Assembly (NCBI GenBank): GCA_027341315.1
Contig: DAIENA010000011.1
Coordinates: 1-19,086 of the forward strand
Length of the DNA stretch: 19,086 bases
Source: an archaeon
GTDB lineage: Archaea > Nanobdellota > Nanobdellia > Pacearchaeales > GW2011-AR1
Direction: 5' to 3'
Within the stretch, counting starts at the first letter, position 1. Each line of letters begins with the position of its first letter. The notes under the pieces were generated by a model. The model made no database searches, was not told where the DNA came from, and worked only from the letters and a program-made list of their open reading frames with translations. The translations under genes and the position numbers were made by a program. Positions 1 to 7,291 of this stretch are shown here, piece by piece.

Positions 1-9
1 TTTATTGAC

Positions 10-49
10 TTTTTAAATAAAGCCACTTTGTCCACAAAGTTTTTAAATA
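10..49 (+). promoter_or_regulatory. Duplicated TATA-box promoter of the regulator-cdc48 operon
   Basis: Two identical TTTTTAAATA boxes at 10-19 and 40-49, each followed by ACTTTGT (25-31 and 57-63), form a 30-bp tandem promoter duplication. The second box is 27 bases before the ATG at 72, as in leaderless genes here. The first would place a start near 40. Confidence 0.65.
25..40. repeat. Inverted repeat upstream of the proximal TATA box
   Basis: ACTTTG-TCCA-CAAAGT, perfect 6-bp arms, abutting the TATA box at 40-49 and covering its BRE position. A possible activator or repressor site; inference. Confidence 0.5.
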
Positions 50-51
50 GA

Positions 52-70
52 TGTATACTTTGTGTATACA
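52..70. promoter_or_regulatory. Candidate operator palindrome between TATA box and start
   Basis: TGTATAC-TTTGT-GTATACA, perfect 7-bp arms over 19 bp, filling positions about -20 to -2 before the start codon at 72. A protein bound here would block the transcription start. It precedes a gene for a DNA-binding protein, so autoregulation is plausible. Confidence 0.55.
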
Positions 71-71
71 C

Positions 72-452
72 ATGACAGATATATTTGAACACACGGTTCT
101 TTGCACAAGATGCGGAAAGGTAATGGAAAAAGCAAGAGTCGTTCGAAATGGATTTCAACTTCGGGCGCTCGTTTGCCCGTCGGGACATGATAAACTAATT
201 CATCCCGCCGATGAGGAAGAGTACCGAAAATTTAAGGAACTTCGTCAGAAAGAATTTAATGTTAAAATGCGAATTGTTGGAAACAGCTATGCCGTTTCTA
301 TCCCGAAAGAAATTGTTTCCTTTATGCAGGAACAGGAAAAACTTATGAATGATATGGTAAGACTTTGCTTTGAAGAGTCCGGGCGTTTAAGTTTAACGTT
401 TGGAAAATTAATTAAAGGAGAAGAAAAACAAAAGGTTGAAGAAGATGAGTGA
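72..452 (+). CDS. Zn-ribbon plus AbrB/SpoVT-like DNA-binding protein
   Basis: A 126-residue protein, likely a DNA-binding regulator. An N-terminal metal-site candidate has Cys11 and Cys14 (CTRC) and Cys35/His39 (CPSGH). After a charged linker, residues about 63-112 contain VKMRIVGNSYAVSIPKEI, which resembles the swapped-hairpin AbrB/MazE/SpoVT fold. An in-frame ATG lies at 51, but I chose 72: the TATA box at 40-49 sits about 27 bases before it, which fits a leaderless message, and the palindrome at 52-70 fills the space between. The last 8 bases overlap cdc48, so the two genes are co-transcribed. Autoregulation of the operon is inference. Fold-level call only; the partner and ligand are unknown. 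Confidence 0.7.
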   Translation: MTDIFEHTVLCTRCGKVMEKARVVRNGFQLRALVCPSGHDKLIHPADEEEYRKFKELRQKEFNVKMRIVGNSYAVSIPKEIVSFMQEQEKLMNDMVRLCFEESGRLSLTFGKLIKGEEKQKVEEDE

Positions 453-2742
453 AAAAGATAACGAAAAAAAAGAATTGAAACTTAAAGTTGTCGAGGCTCT
501 GCAGGACGACGCTTACAAAGGAATTGCAAGACTTGACTTGGACTTGATGAAAGACATTGGAATTAAGCGAGGGGACCCGATTCTTATTGGAAAAAATAAA
601 TCAACAATTGCTATTGCGGACAGAGCTTATCCCGCCGACGCTGGTGAGGGAATAATACGAATAGACGGAATTTTAAGAAAGAATGCCGGAGTTTCAATCG
701 GCGACGAAGTTGTTGTGCGAAAAGCTGAAATAAAAGAAGCAAAAAAAGTTACAATCGCCCCTGCACAAAAAGGAATAATGGTTCAGGGAGATCCTGAGGG
801 ATTAAGAAGAGGTTTACTTGGAAGGACCGTCGTTAAGGGAGACACGGTTGTTTTAGGAGGAGTTCAAAGGAGAAGAGATTTGATGGGAGACGACGCCGGA
901 GATTTGAATGATATTTTTGGAAATTTAGGAGATATTCTTGGCGGAATGGGTTTTGGAAATTTAGGGGGAGGGGTTGCACAGTTGAGGTTTATTGTGATTT
1001 CAACAAATCCGAATTGCCCTGTTTTAATTACTGAAAATACTGAAGTTATTCTCAATCCAAAAGCGGTTGAAATGATAGAAGACAAAATTCCGTCGATAAA
1101 TTATGAAGACATTGGAGGATTGACAGAAGAAATAAAAAAAATAAGAGAAATGGTTGAAGTTCCGATGAAGCACCCAGAAATTTTTCAAAAATTGGGAGTG
1201 AGCCCTCCAAAAGGAGTTCTTTTACATGGACCCCCTGGAACCGGAAAAACACTTTTAGCAAAAGCCGTCGCGACGGAAACTGACGCACATTTCATTTTAC
1301 TTAATGGTCCGGAAATTATGTCAAAGTTTTATGGAGAATCAGAAAAAAAGATAAGAAATATTTTTGAGGAGGCAGAGAAAAATGCACCGTCGATAATTTT
1401 TATAGACGAGATTGATGCTATTGCTCCAAAAAGAGAAGAGGTTCAGGGGGAAGTTGAAAGAAGAGTTGTTTCACAACTTTTGACAATGATGGATGGATTA
1501 AATTCCAGGGGAAAAGTAGTTGTGATTGGTGCGACTAATCGTGTTAATTCTATCGATCCTGCGCTTCGACGTCCCGGAAGGTTTGACAGGGAAATTGAAA
1601 TCGGAGTTCCAGATAAAAACGGAAGACTCGCAGTTTTAAAAATTCATTCTCGCGGAATGCCCCTAGGTAAAAATGTTGACCTTGACAAAATTTCCGCGAT
1701 GACCCACGGTTTTGTCGGAGCTGATTTGGAATCTTTAACAAAAGAAGCAGCAATAAATGTTTTAAGAAAAAATATAAATAAAATTAAACTTGATGATGAA
1801 GTAATCTCTCCTGAAGTTTTGGAAAAATTAATTATTAAGCATGAAGATTTTACTGAGGCACTTAAAGTTGTTCGTCCGTCGGCGATGAGGGAGGTTTTAG
1901 TTGAAATTCCAAACGTCGACTGGAATTCCGTCGGGGGATTAGATAAAGTTAAGAGTGAACTTCAAGAAGCAGTTGAGTGGCCGATAAAACATCCTGAAAG
2001 TTTTAAACGAATGGGAATTAGACCGTCGAGGGGAATTTTACTTTATGGCCCGCCCGGAACCGGAAAAACACTTTTAGCAAAAGCTGTTGCAAATGAATCA
2101 AATGCAAATTTTATTTCAGTTAAAGGTCCGGAATTAATTTCGAAATGGGTTGGGGAAAGTGAAAAACACGTTCGGGAAATTTTCAAAAAAGCAAAGCAGG
2201 TTGCACCGGCAATAATATTTTTTGATGAGTTTGATTCAATATCCAAGTCAAGAGGCTCAGGTTTTGGAAACGACTCCTCAGAAAAAGTTGTCAATCAGTT
2301 GCTCACCGAACTTGACGGAGTTGAAGAACTTGAAAATGTAATTGTTATTGCCGCAACAAACAGGAGAGATTTAATTGACCCGGCACTTCTTCGTCCCGGA
2401 AGAATTGATGCGCAGGTCGAACTTCCGATGCCGGATGAGGAAACAAGAAAGGAAATTTTTAAAGTTCACATGAAAGATATGCCTGTTGAAAAAGGAATCA
2501 GCGTCGAAGAAATGGCGAAACGGTCCGACGGATATACCGGGGCTGATATCGAAGCAGTTGTCAGATTTGCCGGAATAAATTCAATAAAGAAAAATTATAA
2601 AATTAAAAATTCAAAGGAACTTGTTGTTACAAAAGAAGATTTTGAAAATGCTTTTTTGGAGATATCAAAAAATAAAAATTCTTCCGGAATTGACATGGAT
2701 GAAATTATAAGAAATTTACCTAAACAGGAAAAAAAGAAGTGA
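445..2742 (+). CDS. cdc48: Cdc48/VAT-type AAA+ ATPase (two AAA domains)
   Basis: A 765-residue unfoldase of the Cdc48/p97/VAT family, which forms cytoplasmic hexamers that unfold proteins using ATP. The N-terminal double-psi-barrel region covers about residues 1-195. D1 has Walker A GPPGTGKT at 262-269 and Walker B IIFIDE at 317-322. D2 has Walker A at 535-542 and FFDE at 592-595. Aromatic pore-loop sequences are present in D1 (SKFYGESE) and D2 (SKWVGESE). Two oddities: a Gly/Asp-rich stretch at residues 148-176 in the N domain, longer than the short loop I expect there, and a C-terminus ending QEKKK with no HbYX proteasome-docking motif. The ATG at 445 is preferred to the TTG at 436. It overlaps the upstream regulator by 8 bases with only a weak AGGT-like ribosome site. 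Confidence 0.97.
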   Translation: MSEKDNEKKELKLKVVEALQDDAYKGIARLDLDLMKDIGIKRGDPILIGKNKSTIAIADRAYPADAGEGIIRIDGILRKNAGVSIGDEVVVRKAEIKEAKKVTIAPAQKGIMVQGDPEGLRRGLLGRTVVKGDTVVLGGVQRRRDLMGDDAGDLNDIFGNLGDILGGMGFGNLGGGVAQLRFIVISTNPNCPVLITENTEVILNPKAVEMIEDKIPSINYEDIGGLTEEIKKIREMVEVPMKHPEIFQKLGVSPPKGVLLHGPPGTGKTLLAKAVATETDAHFILLNGPEIMSKFYGESEKKIRNIFEEAEKNAPSIIFIDEIDAIAPKREEVQGEVERRVVSQLLTMMDGLNSRGKVVVIGATNRVNSIDPALRRPGRFDREIEIGVPDKNGRLAVLKIHSRGMPLGKNVDLDKISAMTHGFVGADLESLTKEAAINVLRKNINKIKLDDEVISPEVLEKLIIKHEDFTEALKVVRPSAMREVLVEIPNVDWNSVGGLDKVKSELQEAVEWPIKHPESFKRMGIRPSRGILLYGPPGTGKTLLAKAVANESNANFISVKGPELISKWVGESEKHVREIFKKAKQVAPAIIFFDEFDSISKSRGSGFGNDSSEKVVNQLLTELDGVEELENVIVIAATNRRDLIDPALLRPGRIDAQVELPMPDEETRKEIFKVHMKDMPVEKGISVEEMAKRSDGYTGADIEAVVRFAGINSIKKNYKIKNSKELVVTKEDFENAFLEISKNKNSSGIDMDEIIRNLPKQEKKK

Positions 2743-2787
2743 AAAAGAAAGAGTGATGTAATTGTATAATAGTTACGATTAGAAAGA

Positions 2788-2797
2788 TTTTTAAATT
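2788..2797 (+). promoter_or_regulatory. TATA box, gene at 2818
   Basis: TTTTTAAATT centred 25 bases before ATG 2818, preceded by a purine-rich BRE-like AGAAAGA. Decides 2818 over the ATG at 2800. Confidence 0.65.
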
Positions 2798-2817
2798 AAA
2801 TGATCTCCTTTGTTTTT

Positions 2818-3519
2818 ATGAAATTTATTGATGAAATAGTATCTTATTTTAAGTCAAATGAAGGAAAGGAGATTTGTAAAGATATTAATTCTTGTTCTGT
2901 TTCTTTTTCTTGCACAAACGAAAGTATAAAGTCAATTGTAGGAGGGATGGCTATTAATAAAACAGATAGTGTTCTTGGGATTTTAGGTTCGGGGGATCAA
3001 GGCTTAGCTATTCTTGGGCAAGGGGCAAAAGTAACGCTCGTTGATTATTCTGAACAGCAATTGGATTATTTTAATAAGATTTACAATGTTTTGGTTAACC
3101 CAAAAAATTCAAATAAGTTATGTAGAGAGGTTTTAAAAAATCGTTTTGGGAGTTCAAAAAAAAACAAAAAATATTTACTTAGAAAGTTAGGGGTAATAAG
3201 GAAGAATATGAATCAAATAAAAATTCTTGAGAAGGCAGATATGTGTAACTTAAATTTAGGTTTCTCGGAATTTAATAAAATTTATCTTTCAAATATTTTC
3301 GATTATCGTGATTGTAAGAATGAAAAAGCAGTGAATAAGTTTATTCAGTTTGGAGAAAAGTTTAATCCGGGCACTTTATTTTATTCTGCTAGCCAAATAA
3401 TGGGGAAGAATATAAATTTAACCGACCTTGAAAAACTTTTTTATTTGGATAGTTCCTTAACAAAGATTGCTAAAAGTTATGAAGTGACTTGGGATCCAGA
3501 AGTAATTATCAGAAAATAA
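2818..3519 (+). CDS. SAM-dependent enzyme, DUF3419/BtaA-like
   Basis: A 233-residue protein with a Rossmann-type SAM-binding core. Residues 52-61 (VLGILGSGDQ) resemble the GGxGDQ motif of DUF3419 proteins. VDYSEQQ at 75-81 is the acidic strand-2 motif, and IYLSNIFDY at 155-163 matches the SNxxxY motif of that family. DUF3419 includes BtaA, an aminocarboxypropyl transferase of betaine-lipid synthesis, but the substrate here cannot be told from sequence. I start it at 2818 rather than the ATG at 2800 because the TATA box at 2788-2797 lies 25 bases upstream. It is low in GC, rich in Asn and Lys, and has no CGTCG pentamers, unlike neighbouring cdc48. It converges on the aminopeptidase gene with a 2-base gap. 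Confidence 0.55.
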   Translation: MKFIDEIVSYFKSNEGKEICKDINSCSVSFSCTNESIKSIVGGMAINKTDSVLGILGSGDQGLAILGQGAKVTLVDYSEQQLDYFNKIYNVLVNPKNSNKLCREVLKNRFGSSKKNKKYLLRKLGVIRKNMNQIKILEKADMCNLNLGFSEFNKIYLSNIFDYRDCKNEKAVNKFIQFGEKFNPGTLFYSASQIMGKNINLTDLEKLFYLDSSLTKIAKSYEVTWDPEVIIRK

Positions 3520-3521
3520 CT

Positions 3522-4400
3522 TTATTTTGTTGTGTTAACGACTTTTCCGTCTTTAACTAAAAAAGTATTTTCCGACTGAGAAACAACTTTTCCTTTTTCT
3601 TCAGTTAGAATTGGATATTGGTGCAAAATTCCTTCGTTTTCAAGATTGTTCAATGAAAGAACGGCTCTTGCGCCGAATTCTTTTACAATCCAACGTGAAG
3701 CGAATGGAAGTGAACCATAATTGTCTTTTATAAATTCCAAAATTTCTCTTCCTAAAGAGTCCCTTGTATTTCTGTCATTTTCAATTATAAAAATATTTCC
3801 TTTTTTTCCGTCGTGGACGAATCCTTTTCCATTAGTTGCAAATGGTTCTATTGCATAAAGACCTTCTTCAATTTCGTTTTCGGAAGGAGTTTTCACGTTC
3901 GGGATAATTATTCCAGCGTGGAGGTCGTATTGTTCCATGGAATGCCCTGAAAGATTTGCAACAGGATTAAATCCATAATAATTAATTGTTTCTTCAATTG
4001 TTTCACCTATTTTTCCGACGGGAGTTCCTTCCGATAAAAGTTTTTCTGCATTTTCGAGCGCTTTTTTTGATGCTTCTATTAAATTTTTGTTTAACGCTGA
4101 ATTTTCCAAATCCACTGAAAAAGAATTATCCGCAATCCACCCGCCGATTTCGACGCCGAAGTCAACTTTCAAAAGTCCGCCTGCCAGCGTTTCGTCATTG
4201 TAGGAGGGAGTATAATGCGCGGCGCATTCGTCTATCGATAAATTCACCGGAAACGCCGGAGAACCACCGAGTTCGAAAATTTTTTTTTCAATTGATTCGG
4301 CGATTTCAATTAAAGGAACATCTTTTTTTATTTTGGGTTTAATCCAGGATTTAACTTCTCCTGCAATTTTTCCAGCCTTTAAAATTTTTTTTTCATCCAT
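3522..4400 (-). CDS. map: Methionine aminopeptidase, type II
   Basis: A 292-residue enzyme, close to the usual archaeal type II length of about 295. It removes the initiator methionine from new proteins in the cytoplasm using two metal ions. Expected residues are visible: substrate-pocket His62 (HYTP), metal ligands Asp80 (VDFG), Asp91 (IADNSFSVD), His153 (GHSM), Glu185 (AIEPF) and Glu277 (QSENT), plus His161 (YDLHAG). The last motif is usually QFEHT; here Phe and His are replaced by Ser and Asn while the metal-binding Glu is kept. The start is supported by a minus-strand TATA box 25 bases upstream, so it is a leaderless single-gene unit divergent from the orphan at 4499. Confidence 0.96.
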   Translation of the reverse strand: MDEKKILKAGKIAGEVKSWIKPKIKKDVPLIEIAESIEKKIFELGGSPAFPVNLSIDECAAHYTPSYNDETLAGGLLKVDFGVEIGGWIADNSFSVDLENSALNKNLIEASKKALENAEKLLSEGTPVGKIGETIEETINYYGFNPVANLSGHSMEQYDLHAGIIIPNVKTPSENEIEEGLYAIEPFATNGKGFVHDGKKGNIFIIENDRNTRDSLGREILEFIKDNYGSLPFASRWIVKEFGARAVLSLNNLENEGILHQYPILTEEKGKVVSQSENTFLVKDGKVVNTTK

Positions 4401-4420
4401 AATAGTTAAGAAAAAAATTG

Positions 4421-4430
4421 TATATTTAAA
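4421..4430 (-). promoter_or_regulatory. TATA box, methionine aminopeptidase
   Basis: Minus-strand TTTAAATATA centred 25 bases before the ATG at 4400; leaderless geometry. Confidence 0.6.
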
Positions 4431-4469
4431 TGTTGATGTAATGGAAGGTGGTTTTTGTCTGCAACAATT

Positions 4470-4477
4470 TTTATAAA
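4470..4477 (+). promoter_or_regulatory. TATA box, orphan at 4499
   Basis: TTTATAAA centred 25 bases before ATG 4499. It lies inside the longer GTG-initiated frame and so argues for the shorter protein. Confidence 0.65.
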
Positions 4478-4498
4478 CAGGTTTATGTTTGTAAGCAA

Positions 4499-4969
4499 AT
4501 GGTTGATCAAAAAATTATAAATAAAATTAAAACGGATTTGGAAAAAATTTATGATCCAAGAAAAAATTTGTCTTCTGCTGTTTTAGGAAAAGGAATGACC
4601 CTTAATAATTTGATAAATAAAATTATGGGGGATAAAAATCTTAATCTTTGGCTGTTAAATTTTTTGCCCAAGGAAAGCGGGATTATGCTTGGAAAAACAA
4701 GTTATTATAATGATATTGATGTGGGTGTATTTTATGGACTAACTATTGATTTTGACACGACTCCGCGCGTAACAAAACTTTTCACCGGAGAGAGTGTTCA
4801 TCGGTCAGAATTAAAATCAGTAATAATTTCATCTTCCTTTCCGGATTATTCAACCAAATATAATTTTAGTGGGTGGCCTTCGCCGGAAGAATTTTTGGAA
4901 AAATTTAATAATGTTTTTTCGAGTAAAGATATCTCAGGGTATTTAAAAGATTTGAATCAAGAAATTTAA
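4499..4969 (+). CDS. Hypothetical protein, 156 residues
   Basis: No family recognised. A soluble protein beginning MVDQKIINKIKTDLEK, predicted helical at the N-terminus, followed by a mixed region with an aromatic and acidic patch (YYNDIDVGVFYGLTIDFD). No signal peptide, membrane segment or cysteine motif. The frame is open back to a GTG at 4448, but the TATA box TTTATAAA at 4470-4477 lies inside that extension and is 25 bases before the ATG at 4499, so 4499 is the leaderless start. Low GC and lacking CGTCG pentamers, like the other orphans here. It converges on the PUA-like gene with a 3-base gap. Confidence 0.75.
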   Translation: MVDQKIINKIKTDLEKIYDPRKNLSSAVLGKGMTLNNLINKIMGDKNLNLWLLNFLPKESGIMLGKTSYYNDIDVGVFYGLTIDFDTTPRVTKLFTGESVHRSELKSVIISSSFPDYSTKYNFSGWPSPEEFLEKFNNVFSSKDISGYLKDLNQEI

Positions 4970-4979
4970 TTTTTATTTT
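4967..4979 (+). terminator. Possible oligo-T terminator of the orphan at 4499
   Basis: TAATTTTTATTTT directly at the stop codon, running into the convergent gene end; archaeal oligo-T type. Low confidence in an AT-rich sequence. Confidence 0.25.
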
Positions 4980-5458
4980 TCAATACTTTTATCTTTTAAT
5001 CTTCTCGATTTTGGGATAAAATTTGTAATTTTTTCGACGGACGCTTTACCTGTTCCGAGCATGTCGCTTTGGTATTTCACGATAACAAATCCGGTCGTTC
5101 CGGTTTTTTTTAAAACTTCGTGGCCCATCATCCACATTTCCATTTCGTCTTTATTCAGTTCGACAACATTCTTTTTTATTTCATCTTTTAAAATTTGAGA
5201 CCCTTCAATTGAAAGACGTATCCCGTATTCTTCAATTTTTCCTAGGTAAACCCCTGTTCTTTCAACAAAAGAAATCTCTTCCAGGGCTCTTATTTTTTCT
5301 TCATCGAAATTTCCCTGAAATAAAAAAATTCGTTCGTGTCCGCGCATGAGGATCATTCCCGGAATTTTTTTTATTCCGAACTGCTCATCTAATTTTTTGA
5401 TAATCAATTCTCTTTCTTTTCCGTCGATTAATTTTAAATTTTCAATATGGGGATTCAT
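4973..5458 (-). CDS. PUA-like RNA-binding protein, partner of RNA m5C methyltransferase
   Basis: A 161-residue protein. The first about 75 residues resemble the pre-PUA part of Nip7-type proteins. Residues about 78-155 (YGIRLSIEGSQIL, then TGFVIVKYQSDMLGTGK and NFIPKSRRL) resemble the PUA-like domain found C-terminal to RsmF/NSUN methyltransferases. It probably helps position RNA for the enzyme encoded just upstream. The start codon is part of an ATGA overlap with the stop of that gene, and a strong Shine-Dalgarno (AGGAGGGTGA) lies inside the upstream coding end, so translation is coupled. A longer upstream frame exists but runs through the methyltransferase gene. Inference: the two proteins are a split version of enzymes such as NSUN6 in which the PUA domain is fused. 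Confidence 0.75.
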   Translation of the reverse strand: MNPHIENLKLIDGKERELIIKKLDEQFGIKKIPGMILMRGHERIFLFQGNFDEEKIRALEEISFVERTGVYLGKIEEYGIRLSIEGSQILKDEIKKNVVELNKDEMEMWMMGHEVLKKTGTTGFVIVKYQSDMLGTGKASVEKITNFIPKSRRLKDKSIEK

Positions 5459-6477
5459 TTCACCCTCCTGAATTTTGCGACGAAAAACCCTTCGGTATTG
5501 TTGTCCTGCGGGTAGACGCGTTTTGCTAGCCGTACGCGCTCGTCGTAAATTTTTTCGTTCCAAGTTGTCAAACCCGGTCTTGTTTTTAATGGAAGTTCTA
5601 ATGGTATTAATTCAATCTCATTTTTGAATTCATTCAAAACAGAATCCACCACCTCTTCATTTTCTTCCGGAGCATGTGTACATGTTGAGTAAACAATTTC
5701 CCCTCCGGGTTTCAAGCAAAGAAATGCATTTTTTAAAAGTTGTTTTTGAAGTTTAGACAGTGACTTAATTGTTTGAGGATTCCACATTAAATATGTTTTT
5801 GGAGAACTCCGAAGTGTTCCTTCCCCGGAGCACGGCGCGTCAACTAAGATTTTGTCAAATTTTATATTTTTTTCTGCCGATTTCCTGCAAAAGTCTCTTC
5901 CGTCTTTTCTGGTGATAATAGTATTAGTTACGCCGCATCTTTCAAGGTTTGAAGCCAGAATTCTCATTCTTCCGAGGGAAACTTCATTTGCAATTATAGT
6001 TCCGGAATTTTTCATTAGTGCTCCTGCCTGGGTTGTTTTACTTCCCGGGGACGCACATAAATCCAAATATGTTTCATTCTTTTTTGGTGCGATTGCAAGA
6101 ACAGGAAGCATAGATGACAATTCCTGAATATAATAATATCCAAGTAAGTGTTCAAGTGACCTTCCAAGTTCTCCGGGTTCAAGTTTTGCAAGTTTTTCAC
6201 TAATTAAAATTTCGCCGGACTTTCCCGTCGGTGTTTTTCCTTCAACAATTAAAATTTCAGGAAAACTTTTCCATGGTTGGTTTAATTTCCATCCATAATT
6301 TTCAAGTTTTTTTATAACTTCTTCAGGATTAGACTTGAGTGTATTAATTCTTATTGAATTAACGGGTTCTGTTTTTGAGATTTCCCAATAATTTTTGTTG
6401 TCAATTTTGTCCGGCAGAAGTTTTTTTATTCTCTCAACAAATGCGGGTTTTGGCTCTGGAATTTTTCTTTCTTTCAT
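5455..6477 (-). CDS. NSUN/NOL1-NOP2 family RNA (cytosine-C5) methyltransferase
   Basis: A 340-residue SAM-dependent methyltransferase that makes 5-methylcytosine in tRNA or rRNA. Motif I is DLCASPGSKT around 139-148. Motif IV DAPCSGEGT carries Cys216, and motif VI YSTCTHAPEENE carries Cys266, the two cysteines used by this family for release and catalysis. The C-terminus ends FFVAKFRRVK, the typical closing strand. Which RNA and position are modified cannot be told; archaeal relatives act on tRNA. A minus-strand TATA box at 6497-6505 lies 24 bases before the ATG and overlaps the 3' end of the protease gene. The gene is first in a two-gene operon with the PUA-like gene. Confidence 0.93.
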   Translation of the reverse strand: MKERKIPEPKPAFVERIKKLLPDKIDNKNYWEISKTEPVNSIRINTLKSNPEEVIKKLENYGWKLNQPWKSFPEILIVEGKTPTGKSGEILISEKLAKLEPGELGRSLEHLLGYYYIQELSSMLPVLAIAPKKNETYLDLCASPGSKTTQAGALMKNSGTIIANEVSLGRMRILASNLERCGVTNTIITRKDGRDFCRKSAEKNIKFDKILVDAPCSGEGTLRSSPKTYLMWNPQTIKSLSKLQKQLLKNAFLCLKPGGEIVYSTCTHAPEENEEVVDSVLNEFKNEIELIPLELPLKTRPGLTTWNEKIYDERVRLAKRVYPQDNNTEGFFVAKFRRVK

Positions 6478-6495
6478 ATGAAGTGATATAAAACT

Positions 6496-7218
6496 CTATT
6501 TAATAAAATATCTTTTGAGTTTCAAGAAAGGATGAGATTTCAATCTATTAATTTCTTTTTGAATTAAATTTAATCCAAAGTATATATTCTCAATTTCCGA
6601 TATTTTTTCCGAGAAAAGAGATTTAGGAAGATTTCCCGTTGCAATCCCAATATTTATTCCCATAAGTTCCCCTTTTTTTCCTATTGTTATGCCGCCGGAG
6701 TCTCCTGGGATGAGTTCTGTTGTTACCCACATATTTTCAGAAGAAGATTCATTTTCCACTTTTTTTAATTTATATCTTAAAAAACCAAATTTATTTTCTA
6801 TTTTACCATACCAAATTGACTTTGAATTCACGGGTTCAGTGAAATAATACTCTGGGAGTAATTCGTTTGTTTTGCTAATTTTAAATTCTTTTGCTTTTGG
6901 GGGTTTTCTTAAATCCATCTTTATTAATGACACATCTTTAACATTGTCGGAAACACAAATTCTTTCCATTCCATAAACGTTATTTTTATAAACCAGCAGA
7001 TTATTTTTTGGATTTTTTGTACAATGTTTTGCTGTAAGCAAGTAACCGTTATCAATTATAAGTAATCCATTTGCCCTATGGACATTTGTATCTTTAAATT
7101 TTATTTCTACCAATGAATCTTCCAAATTTTTTATTGAATCTTCTTTTGCCAAAGACTCTCCGAAATAAATATTGTTCATGAATTTTTCAAGAGCACTTAT
7201 ATTTTCTTCTATTTCCAT
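6496..7218 (-). CDS. Trypsin-like serine protease, apparently cytoplasmic
   Basis: A 240-residue protein with a complete chymotrypsin-fold triad: His65 in LLTAKHC, Asp95 in DVSLIKM and Ser174 in PGDSGG. The order and spacing fit Trypsin_2/HtrA-like proteases, but there is no PDZ domain, signal peptide or membrane anchor, so it should act inside the cell. The N-terminal about 40 residues are acidic and helical and may be a propeptide or an adaptor. The C-terminal tail is basic. The target is unknown. A TATA box at 7241-7250 lies about 27 bases before the ATG, giving a leaderless single gene. AT-rich and free of CGTCG pentamers, so it may be an acquired gene. Confidence 0.8.
   Translation of the reverse strand: MEIEENISALEKFMNNIYFGESLAKEDSIKNLEDSLVEIKFKDTNVHRANGLLIIDNGYLLTAKHCTKNPKNNLLVYKNNVYGMERICVSDNVKDVSLIKMDLRKPPKAKEFKISKTNELLPEYYFTEPVNSKSIWYGKIENKFGFLRYKLKKVENESSSENMWVTTELIPGDSGGITIGKKGELMGINIGIATGNLPKSLFSEKISEIENIYFGLNLIQKEINRLKSHPFLKLKRYFIK
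6497..6505 (-). promoter_or_regulatory. TATA box, RNA m5C methyltransferase
   Basis: Minus-strand TATTAAATA centred 24 bases before the ATG at 6477; it lies within the last codons of the protease gene. Confidence 0.55.
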
Positions 7219-7240
7219 AGTATTACTTTCCGAAAATCAA

Positions 7241-7250
7241 TATTTTAAAT
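7241..7250 (-). promoter_or_regulatory. TATA box, trypsin-like protease
   Basis: Minus-strand ATTTAAAATA centred about 27 bases before the ATG at 7218. Confidence 0.55.
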
Positions 7251-7291
7251 CTTTTGTTTTCAATTTTTATTCAAAAATTTTTTCTGATTTT

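Noticed and set aside
2758..2776. GTAATTGTATAATAGTTAC as an operator
   Set aside because: Only 4-bp outer arms match, and it lies upstream of the promoter; expected by chance in AT-rich DNA.
3986..4342. 118-codon open frame on the plus strand
   Set aside because: Lies wholly inside the methionine aminopeptidase gene on the other strand; low-complexity translation rich in Phe and Arg, no promoter.
5459..5563. N-terminal extension of the PUA-like gene
   Set aside because: Runs through the end of the methyltransferase gene in another frame; the ATGA overlap and Shine-Dalgarno at 5458 explain the start better.
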